A DNA stretch of 28,901 nt from Perkinsus olseni (taxonomy: Eukaryota > Perkinsozoa > Perkinsida): assembly GCA_013115125.1 (NCBI GenBank), contig JABANN010000440.1, positions 1-28,901 of the forward strand, given 5' to 3'. A model generated the notes under the pieces. It worked only from the letters and a program-made list of their open reading frames with translations. It was not told where the DNA came from and did no database searches. Below, piece by piece: positions 19,510-27,750 of the stretch. The number at the start of each line of letters is the position of its first letter. Position 1 is the stretch's first letter. A program made the translations under genes and the position numbers.

Positions 19510-21183
19510 ATGCTCCCTAAACTTTCGACTTGCACCGTCATTACTCTGCTGGCTGCCCATGCCGCCCCACCACAAGCGGGCAACGTGCGCATGCGCGTTA
19601 CCACCAAGGACTACTGCAATCCAGACTTGAAGGACGGCCACGGCAACCCTGCTCCGTGCGGCGTTTCGAAGTCCATGGAGACCTTCGGCCTGACCCTCCC
19701 CGGCATGGATGACGGTGTTCTCACAACCAGAGAGGATATCATCATCACTAACGATGGTCAAGTGTCGGTCAAGGCTTTGCCCAATTACCCCTACCAGTTC
19801 ATCATGACGGTGGAGTCACCCGAGTCGACACGTGTCGAGCAACTTTACGACCATCAGTCCTCTGTCCTCGCCGAAGCTCCTCTCCCCAGCTACGTGAGCC
19901 GTCTCCACAATGCCGGCATTGACGCAGCTGATCTTGAGGCTCAGGGGTGGACCCATGAAGGTGTCGAGGAGCTGAATGGTGATGCTGCTATGAGCAGGTG
20001 GTCTAAGAAGGGTCCAGAAGGTGTCGACCCCAAGGATGGCACCAACTACACGGCCCTCTACCAGACTGGTCTTATGCCTGACACTTGGGTTCTCTTCATC
20101 GATGAGGGAACCCACCAGCCTGCTAAGCTGCTCGCCATGGACACGTATGTTGGGAGTAAGGTCTTCCAAGAATCCACTTTTGAACAGTTCGAGTCCCTTC
20201 ATGAGGACCTCAGCATCGAGTCGGCTACCGAGGCTATGTATCAGACTTACCGGATCGATTCTCACCGCGGCCTCGACGAAGCTCCTGGAAGAGGGGCCCC
20301 GTTGGTCATGGCAGATTATATGGCCGGTGACTTCCTTCCCGAGAGGTCTCGTGCTTTCTTTGAGGAGCACGAGGCAGTGGACTGGATGAGCGAACACCGA
20401 TCTCTCCGTCAGGCCTCTGTCGCTCGAGGAATCGAGTACTTCACCATCGAGAAGGATTCCGCGGCCGACATCTACTTCCACGCTTCGAGTCATCGTCAAC
20501 TCGTCGAGGTTTTCAGTTTCGATTTCCCCAAGGGATGCAGTGACGGGAAGTCCGCCGACAGTTCCAAAAAGTACTGCTTGTTCGCTTCCGTCGATGTATC
20601 TGTAGGCGAGTCCATCGCCGTGAAGGGTGGTATGACGTACAAGGATATCAAAAACCCTGCCTTCAGCGCCCACTTGAGTCTGTCAGCGACTCTCCAGAAG
20701 GACGGCGATGAACTCGTACTCGATCTCGAGTTCGAGGCCGGTGGATGTGCTTTAGTTCTCCAATACGGAGAAGGAGCAAGCCTTACGATAACCGTCTGCA
20801 TCTACGGTAAGGCCGGTGGCGAATCCCTCCTTCAACCGGATAAGCGAACCTTCTACGGCGAGGCAGGTATCGATGTGAAGTTCTACGTCCACCTACCCGT
20901 GGCCGGCAGCATCATTAACTGGACTATCAGCGCCAAGGTCGGGTGTACGGCGAAACCCAAAAATGTTATTTCGGCTTACGGCAACATCGGCACTCAGGCT
21001 TCCGTTAAGCTTGCCAAGGCTAGTGTATCTATTGATCTCAAGGGAAACACTGTTGACCACATCGCCAACAAGTGGGAGTTTAACTCCAACTCCTACTTCC
21101 ATGCTTCAGTCGGAGCTTGGAAACTAAAGAAGTCTTGGGACAAGCAATGGCAGTTGTGGCATGCAGGCCCTATCAAGTTCTGA
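19510..21183 (+). CDS. Secreted 557-residue protein, intronless
   Basis: The frame is open without interruption from ATG 19510 to TGA 21181-21183. The open frame extends two codons upstream, but only 19510 is ATG, and it gives a signal peptide (MLPKLSTCTVITLLAAHA) with cleavage near residue 20. The mature N-terminal half contains PYQFIMTVESPE, NYTALYQTGLMPDTWVLF and HQPAKLLAMDTYVGSK. This pattern weakly recalls the LolA/ependymin-like fold found in front of some protist cathepsins; I give that low weight. The C-terminal half, from about residue 320, is beta-strand rich (SAHLSLSATLQKDGDELVLD; CALVLQYGEGASLTITVCIY). Two N-glycosylation sites are seen (NYT, NWT) and at least eight cysteines. No membrane helix or protease active site is visible. 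Its lack of introns contrasts with its neighbours. Confidence 0.85.
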   Translation: MLPKLSTCTVITLLAAHAAPPQAGNVRMRVTTKDYCNPDLKDGHGNPAPCGVSKSMETFGLTLPGMDDGVLTTREDIIITNDGQVSVKALPNYPYQFIMTVESPESTRVEQLYDHQSSVLAEAPLPSYVSRLHNAGIDAADLEAQGWTHEGVEELNGDAAMSRWSKKGPEGVDPKDGTNYTALYQTGLMPDTWVLFIDEGTHQPAKLLAMDTYVGSKVFQESTFEQFESLHEDLSIESATEAMYQTYRIDSHRGLDEAPGRGAPLVMADYMAGDFLPERSRAFFEEHEAVDWMSEHRSLRQASVARGIEYFTIEKDSAADIYFHASSHRQLVEVFSFDFPKGCSDGKSADSSKKYCLFASVDVSVGESIAVKGGMTYKDIKNPAFSAHLSLSATLQKDGDELVLDLEFEAGGCALVLQYGEGASLTITVCIYGKAGGESLLQPDKRTFYGEAGIDVKFYVHLPVAGSIINWTISAKVGCTAKPKNVISAYGNIGTQASVKLAKASVSIDLKGNTVDHIANKWEFNSNSYFHASVGAWKLKKSWDKQWQLWHAGPIKF

Positions 21184-21214
21184 AGAGTCTACTCGTCAAC
21201 CAGCCTTTTGAGAG

Positions 21215-21238
21215 ACTGAAGTTGTAAAAAACTTCAGT
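21215..21238 (+). terminator. Perfect stem-loop in the 3' flank
   Basis: ACTGAAGTT-GTAAAA-AACTTCAGT, nine pairs with a six-base loop, followed by TTT, 32 bases after the stop codon. It may act in mRNA 3' processing or stability; a bacterial-type terminator is not expected in a nuclear genome. Confidence 0.6.
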
Positions 21239-21338
21239 TTTGGAGTTCCACCACTTATTCACTTTTTCCGCGAGGGACTCTCGCTTTTAGAGTCAAAAAT
21301 ATCGGAAGCGTCACTGCGTAGTCGACGCGAATCGTTTG

Positions 21339-21372
21339 AGGCCCCCGATCGTTTGAGACATCGGGAGCCTCA
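21339..21372 (+). repeat. Second 3' stem-loop
   Basis: GAGGCCCCCGA pairs with TCGGGAGCCTC around a 12-base loop with one mismatch. A smaller hairpin (GCGAG paired with CTCGC) lies between it and the first stem-loop, near 21270. Confidence 0.6.
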
Positions 21373-22106
21373 TGTCTTGACCCTTGTCCTATGTAAATAG
21401 TTTTCACCTAAGGAGACTGCAAATGAGCTCGGGGCGTCGGCGGAGCCGATTGCGTCGTACCCTTGTCAACCGTCGATGGGAGGAGAAGTCTCCAACAAGT
21501 TCTGATCATGTTGTGTTTCGAACCAGGGCACGGTCTTGGGGACAGACTTTCCGTCTGAGTGCGAGCGTCCATGAGTACTGTATAATGTATCAGCAGTATC
21601 TCCCAGAGAGCTGCACAAGCGGAATCCTGCGCTATGAATCATATGTAAGGTCACCTGACTCAGGTGGACTATGGATGAAAATAAAGGAACAGCATCTGAC
21701 CGGGTCGTCAGTAATCCTCAGTAGCCCACCTTTAGGTCCCCGGTCAGAATNNNNNNNNNNNNNNNNNNNNNNNNNNNNNNNNNNNNNNNNNNNNNNNNNN
21801 NNNNNNNNNNNNNNNNNNNNNNNNNNNNNNNNNNNNNNNNNNNNNGCATTCTATTAACTACTCAGCAAGCAAGTCGGTCAAATGTCTAACAGTTACACGG
21901 TAGCGATAGTATTTCATTAACACTATGAGGAGTACCAATTACACAGACAGCTGAATGATTGAAGTTGGGGTAAAATTAATAGCGCCTTCTCGCTGGGCGT
22001 CGCGAGAATGTCTCTGTGATTTCGCTAATCCTCAAAATTACTACAGAAAAATGCAAGCACGAACAATTTCGTGGCGCGCGAAAAACGAGCGAAGCATACA
22101 TACCGT
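21373..22106. other. Gapped intergenic region
   Basis: Only short open frames without ATG or a splice pattern. A B-box-like GGTTCGAAAC occurs on the minus strand near 21520, but its flanks do not fold. The N run is at 21751-21845. Confidence 0.4.
21751..21845. other. Assembly gap (95 N)
   Basis: A run of N. Confidence 0.99.
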
Positions 22107-25100
22107 CTACTTGCTCACGTCGACGAGTATTTCACTACTGTCAATATCGGCAAGCTCGGCGCTTCCGGCCATCTGGGACGAGCGTTCAAGCTCTTCCTTG
22201 GCCTGCCGATTGTTCTCGGGAGACACGGGAGCTTCCGAGCTCTGCAGGCGAACACGACCCACTAAGGAGGCATGGTCGGAAGTACGGTTACTGAAATGAA
22301 GGAAGCAGGGATAGAACCCAGGACCTCGCAAAAGAAAGCCGAGGGCACTACGTATTGTGACTATTGATCTGCCTCCTCAATCCTCGTTCCTCTTTCTTGT
22401 CTCCACTCAGCACGGCCTTAGCACAGGCGCTCCTCAAAGGCACATCTGCTCGCCACAGCTGGGCGGGCGCTATGGTGACCATCATGACCTGAAAAAGACT
22501 CTAACCACTCCCCCAGCGAAAGTCCAATCTCATCATTTCCGACTCGTTAACAATCGTTTCACGCTGAGGGAGATCTCTAGGATTCATAGGAGCCATCCCT
22601 GGCCATGTTCCATAGTCAATGACCGTGGACTATGAGCGTGGCTATGCCCCTCCCGAAACGCCGGAACAAAAACCGGTATTTTCATGCTCCACCGCGTGCC
22701 CGAGCTAGTCTTCTCAACGACCACTATACCAAATTTTTGAAAGCTCATAACCATCGAGAAGGGCTTCAAGAGACCCAGCCCTGAGTATCACCTCTTGCGC
22801 GCTTGAGCTGCTGCTAGCACTGGTAGAACTTAGGCTACTCTCAGCGGGGGGACGATTGCCGGCAGCCGCTACACCTAAATGCACACTCGGGAATACCAAA
22901 ACTTTCCCAAAACATCGTCACTCACCTTCCTCAGCCGGATTCGTGACTCCGCTCTTAACCCAGAGGTAGTCCAAACGCTTGGGACAGGAGGGAACATCCT
23001 GAGCCAACTCTAACAGATCTGTCGCGCGCCACGAAATTATTACCTGGTCACTTGTGACGCCGTATTTGGCCAGACTCTCGTCACTTAGATCTCCCCAGTC
23101 GCCTTCATAACTCGGGGCTCTCGGCAGGCTCTCTTTATCCGCATGCATTTGCCACACATCCTGAAACCCCGCTTTTCCCAGAAAATCCCGGACACGGGCG
23201 TAAGCAGTCGCGCTCGACTGGGCAGTTGGACTCGTGTCCTCATCGGAAGATCTTGAGGTGGTACACACCGTCCGAGACGGCGATGACGACGGTGACTTCG
23301 GCAGGACCTGACGCAGGCTGATAGTAGAACACTATCTCTAATTCACGACTGCTAGTGTGCTCGCGTACAGTACGGACAAAGGAGGCTTCAAATTAGCTCT
23401 AGCCAGCTTTGAATAGATCTGTAGTTTTCCGAGCGTTCTTGACGAATCGGCCAACCCTTCGCAATTCAACCTCCGGATCATTCCGATCACTGTGTGCTCG
23501 CAACTGATCGAGACTAGCTCGGCGCGAGAGAAAGTCCAGAAATGATTCTTCCCTCCCGTCAGATCGTTCACCTTCTCGGCATTGAGGTGTTAACGAGGCG
23601 TTTCGGTAGCGCCAGTTCGGCACGGTTCCGAGGTCTCAAATACCACTCCATTCTCAAGAGAGCGGTCAAAATAACAGCAAAGTGGCTCGAATGGTAATGT
23701 TCAGTCGCTGTTCGCCATAACTTAGCTAATTATCTTCTTCTCTATTACTTTAGCGCTCGCCCCGGAGTCCCTGCCGGTGCCATCGATGTTCCAGTCGCCA
23801 GTCATAGCCGCCGCTGCCACACGGAGGCCTCTCGAGGAACACTCTCTCTCGAGATAGGCGACAACGTCGACAACAACTTTCTGAGGGAAAATGTCCGAAA
23901 TAGGGGAAAATCCACCCATAATCGTCGCTCCATCTATCACTACCAGCTGAGCCAATTTGACATCGGGATCGTGACCAGCATCAAGATGCGTGGTTACTAC
24001 GATGATTACCTGTGCATTAACAGTATCAAGCATAACACAGAACTCCGTCGAGTGTAAATTTTTCGGCTTTTCCTTCAAGGCAGTAATCACTACGAAAACA
24101 ATTTTCAGATTCTCAATTTGCAGATCGATTTCGCAAAATGGTGAGGAGCAAGGTGTGGGGGAGTTGAGAGAATTACGGTATGACGATGTGCAAATTCATT
24201 CGATCGCTTGACCCGAGAGACCGCTTTCTCGCTCCGCTTCCCTGTAGTACATCTTTTCCGCGGTCAAGAACAACTCCGAGAGCCCCCTTGGATGCTAGGG
24301 CATCCTCACCAGTCGCAACAGCGAATCGAGAAAACCTGGAGAAAACAACTTCACAAAGAATAGAACCAGCAACCTCTCGCTCTGAAAGTCAACACTACTA
24401 CCACTAGGCCAATCACACACATAGATATTACTTTTCCATGAGTATCGGCCATCTTGACATTATGACTAATCCTGAGTCCAAGAATTTCGTCGGCGCTGAG
24501 CACTCGCACAGGTGCGTTCCGAACGCTTTGGTGGCGTACTTCAGCTGCGTCCCTGCAAGACAACACCGCTACCACCAGACGCCCAGTCAGCAGTCACGAT
24601 GAAATAACAAGTTGACGGGCGGTTTACCATATTCATAACATCGTTCATGCGCTCTAAAAACGATCCTGTCCAGCAGAAGCACCATTCCGTTAGGAGATCG
24701 AAACCAAGGACAGGACCACCCTCTTACGATTCTGAACGTATCTTATGAGCTGCCCTCTAGCAAAGAAGCGTCCGCAGAAGAGGGTATTGATCATGCTGGC
24801 TACAGCAGACTGTCGACCTGTCCATGCTTCCTGCAGCGTTACAACCTGTGAGCACAGCATGAGGAGGTTAATGATGCATCTTTGAATTGTATACGAATAG
24901 CGTCCATAAAAAATAGTTATTCCGGGTGACGGAGAAGATACGATAGGAAAATATGAGGCCACTATACCACAGTACAACAATGTGGGCACTAAGCGAAAGA
25001 AGAGGCCACTCCGCCGTCCTCGCGCCACGTGTCACAGCGGCCCCATTCTTACACGTGGCATTTCTCTACTACAGCCGGCATACCACACCACGGAAATCCC

Positions 25101-25324
25101 CGATGAATTGCAGATGCACCCCCATTGTGTGAAACGCTAGCCCAATACGCACTACGCGTTACACGACGCGAAATGACTCCATTTTACGCCTGAAAATTAT
25201 TCGGCCAAAACGCCCTCACTACATCCAGATCGTATCTCTGCGCTTGCTGCTCGATATGTCGACAAACCCGCTGAGCTCTCTCTGGGATACGGGGATCCAA
25301 ACAGCCTGGGAATCTCGCCCGAAC
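22107..25324 (-). CDS. EEP-fold phosphodiesterase, probably neutral sphingomyelinase-like
   Basis: Exons on the minus strand carry the EEP (DNase I/sphingomyelinase) motifs in order. 25324-25223: DPRIPERAQRVCRHIEQQ and YDLD. From 24845: VVTLQEAW, holding the metal-binding Glu. From about 24560 to 24421, then 24335-24251: FAVATGEDALASKGALGVVL, with the SKG word. 24009-23944: VIIVVTTHLDAG. 23880-23749: AAAAMTGDWNIDG. 23217-22926: CPKRLDYLWV. 22488-22352, then 22290-22107: TSDHASLVGRV, with the catalytic His, then tail and stop TAG. Phases match at all joined junctions. The YDLD/VVTLQE junction and the SDH ending favour a neutral sphingomyelinase C-type enzyme over nucleases. The start and any signal peptide lie upstream of 25324 and are unseen. 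Splicing between 22926 and 22488 is unresolved. Confidence 0.7.
22291..22351 (-). other. 61-base intron made of a tRNA-like 3' half
   Basis: The intron starts GTAGTGCCC and contains a paired CCTCG...CGAGG, then GGGTTCTATCCC (one base from the B-box consensus), then a pyrimidine tract and CAG. The phases of the flanking exons agree (ACAATAC before, TAACCG after). The layout matches the tRNA-like stretch at 24336-24420. Confidence 0.55.
23881..23943 (-). other. 63-base intron, in phase and without stops
   Basis: GTAGTGATAG...CCCTCAG separates KLAQL from KVVVDVVAYL. Removing it restores the usual spacing between THLDAG and GDWN of the family. It has no stop in frame, so retention would add 21 residues. 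Confidence 0.55.
24336..24420 (-). other. 85-base intron carrying a tRNA-derived SINE-like unit
   Basis: On the minus strand: TTGGCCTAGTGGTAG, a good tRNA D-arm/A-box (24411-24401), anticodon-loop-like ACTTTCA, then GGTTGCTGGTTCTATTC, a degenerate B-box (24367-24358). A pyrimidine-rich tail and CTCCAG follow. Acceptor stem is not closed, so it is not a functional tRNA. The intron limits (CTAT before GTGTGT, CTCCAG before GTTTTC) agree in phase with the EEP reading frame. Confidence 0.6.
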
Positions 25325-26185
25325 CTGAGACAAACCAAACGCCGCAATAGACGCGAAAGGGTGACACCATTCGAATGGCTTAATTCACGGAAAATTGGCA
25401 CTATCGAAATTTCTTGATACGCGGGAAAGCAATATTTGAGCTGTTTGAAAAATCTGAGATTTACTGTTAATTTACAAGGTGAAGGGGCTAATAATCACTT
25501 TGTTTCCTTCTTATCAGACTTGGTACTATTCTGTGCTTGTTTTTGTATTTTTGACAAAAAAAATCTCTTTTTCCAGAAAATTTACGATTAGATCTGCATG
25601 TTTAACGAAAAATTATGCAAAATTTTTTCCTCATTTACTACCGGTATTAACCACGTGTTGAACGTCATGATATTGATGACATCTCCCTCAGCCGTATCTT
25701 TGGTCGAAGCTGGCAAATTGCAAACTTCTGGAGAATCTTCTGAATTTTGCATTTTAAAAACAAGCTAAGAGCGGTCGATGGATACACGATATTCGAGTTA
25801 ACGAATCTTTCCTGTGCCAGTATCGAGGTAGGAGCGACTTTGGATACACAATCAATCGGCGGAGACGCGGATCAGTTCTTGACGGCGGAGCGAAGAACTG
25901 AAAATGATTTTCTAGCGGAGCGAAGCGACGCGTGTTGTCCATTTTCGTCCACCAATCCAACGAGGTCACGCGGGTCGTTAATGAGCCAATTCTCATAATC
26001 AAAATCGATTCTGGAAACGCATTTTCGTGCGAAAATCAAATCCAGAAATACTTCATCGAACGGGGAGATGGTGTTATGATCGTTGAAGTTTCTGTCGCCT
26101 AGAAATTTGAGCGTATCTTTTCTCACTGTGCATGACCATAATGAAGCTTAAGATTCTCAGCTGTACACTGTCAATAGTCTCTTGA
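25325..26185. other. AT-richer stretch upstream of the EEP gene
   Basis: 25400-25760 is visibly richer in A and T than its surroundings and has no exon I can support. On the minus strand, 26126-25872 holds a protein-like frame (NDHNTISPFDEVFLDLIFAR; ENWLINDPRDLVGLVDENG) without ATG, possibly a 5' exon of the EEP gene or of another gene. Two copies of the AGCGGAGCGAAG word lie at 25885 and 25914. Confidence 0.3.
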
Positions 26186-26347
26186 ATGGTAGTTGGCGGC
26201 AGTAAGAAGAGCTCGTCGTCGGCCGCCGCCGCCAAGGGCAAACCGAAGGGAGCTGGCCCAGTCAAACCGAAGTTCAAAACCGCCAAGATGAACGCGAAGG
26301 GTGGTAAAGGAAGATGGAGTAATAATGAGGGAGGGGGTTGCGGTTAG
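26186..26347 (+). CDS. Small basic 53-residue protein or first exon
   Basis: ATG at 26186 reads MVVGGSKKSSSSAAAAKGKP, then KGAGPVKPKFKTAKMNAKGG, then KGRWSNNEGGGCG and TAG at 26345. The composition (Lys, Gly, Ala, Ser) suggests a nucleic-acid-binding or ribosome-associated tail. GGGTG before GTAAAG near 26302 is a possible donor, which would make this the first exon of a longer gene. A degraded copy of its end lies at 26667-26692. No family recognised. Confidence 0.35.
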   Translation: MVVGGSKKSSSSAAAAKGKPKGAGPVKPKFKTAKMNAKGGKGRWSNNEGGGCG

Positions 26348-27371
26348 ATTCGAGGGCATATCTTCTGTCACGTACTATGATCAACCTAAGATACTCATCA
26401 AAATTGGATAATGATTTTGATATATTTTGACTCAATTATTAGCCGATCGTAGAGACAATAACGAGGGGAGGTGCGATTGGTATCGAAAGGCATATCTTTC
26501 GTCACGAACTATGATCAACCTAGGATACCCATACAATAGAAGATAATAAAGCTATGTTATATACGGAAATACTCGACAGCTGCATTCGTCTATGCTGAAC
26601 TATTTCACGCGAAATATTTAACTGACGACAGTCTACGACCAGCATTGGCATGCTTTAATTTTCAATCGCCAAGATAAACGCAAAGGGTGGTGAAGAAGTA
26701 TGTCGTGAATATTATGGAGGCGAGGTTTGCGGTTAGATTGAAGGGCATATCTTTCGTCACGAACTATGGTCAACCTAGGATACTCGCACAAGATTATGAT
26801 AGCGTGTACATTACCATTTCAATTCTGTGTCTGTAACCGTCGGTAATAGCTCTGAGGGCGATAAGAGGGTTGGTTCATTAGTAATGAGGAGCGATCGAGA
26901 CCCGGAATCGTAATCGAAAGCAGCCCTTGTCCGAACTGATGATGAATGGCGGGTGCCATGAGAGTGTTTGGAAATACGACCGCAGGAGACTGCACTTGTC
27001 AGCCGTCCTTTACGACGCATTTGGACTTTTTCACTTTCTCGGTACACTCGCTAATACAGCAACATACATGCCCGCTCAGAGTTCAATATCATTGGCAAAG
27101 CTTTAATGGCAACGGCTCGAATGAACGTAGATCGGGTAAAAATTGATCGGTCGCTATTAATAAGGGGATGAGCGACTCACTGTCAATAACGGCTCGTGAC
27201 GAGCTGTAACACTATTACACTGTTAACACTGACAGTGTTAAACACGTCACAACACGTGTCACGTTTCCGTGTAGTTGGTAGTCTGTTCTTTTGCGGGTAC
27301 TGTCGTTGGAGCATCATTCAGGTGAAGGGCACCTCTCTCTTTTATTGCCTTTGATCAGCCTAAGATACTCT
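26281..27371 (+). repeat. Diverged repeated module, four copies of its core
   Basis: The core GGCATATCTTTCGTCACGAA...TATGATCAACCTAGGATAC occurs at about 26354-26400, 26488-26530 and 26741-26790, with a worn copy at 27324-27370. In two copies (26281 and 26667, 386 bases apart) it is preceded by CGCCAAGATRAACGCRAAGG. Three copies can be read as KGISFVTNY(D/G)QPRI or close to it, while the flanks differ. Confidence 0.65.
27202..27241. repeat. Palindrome cluster TTAACACTG-A-CAGTGTTAA
   Basis: A perfect nine-pair odd palindrome at 27223-27241, with a five-pair one (CTCGT-G-ACGAG) at about 27193-27203 upstream. ACACGT words follow. Confidence 0.65.
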
Positions 27372-27699
27372 ACGAAAGTACATAATTATGCGAGAATCGG
27401 TCTACAGAAAATCAGCTTTTTATTGGGTTATCCAGCCTTGTTTCGTCGATGCATCTATTCAAATCTTCACACTGGCGAATCTGTTGTCGATGATACCATC
27501 GGTTGCAAGGGAAGATCTGCGGTAAAACGGGCGACCATTGTTTCTTCGTCCCGGAAAGAACTGTGCTTTTTTTTGTCTTTGGTCCGGTAAAATAAGCCTG
27601 ATTCGTATTTGGTTGACTTTGAGCCTGAAAGACTCGACAAAATTTGTTTCGGAGGTTTTCAGTAACACGGGAGACGGCATGCCGGAAAAAGATGACCTG

Positions 27700-27750
27700 T
27701 CGAGGGATCGAACCTGGGTTATTGGGGTGTTATTCAGACAACCCTGCCAT
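27700..27750 (-). other. tRNA-like sequence over a gene leader
   Basis: Read on the minus strand: CTGC...GCAG as a D-arm-like hairpin, an anticodon-arm-like segment with CTGAATA, then AGGTTCGATCCC, an exact B-box (27714-27704). The acceptor stem does not pair. On the plus strand the same bases form the leader of the next gene and end in GTGTTATTCAG, a likely trans-splicing acceptor 11 bases before its ATG. Confidence 0.45.

Noticed and set aside
19816-20673. A 285-residue minus-strand open frame
   Set aside because: It lies wholly opposite the 557-residue secreted protein, has no independent start or splice signals, and its composition follows from the codon bias of the plus-strand gene.
21500-21545. 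A fifth tRNA-like element around GGTTCGAAAC on the minus strand
   Set aside because: The last two bases of the B-box do not fit, the T stem does not pair and there is no A-box upstream.
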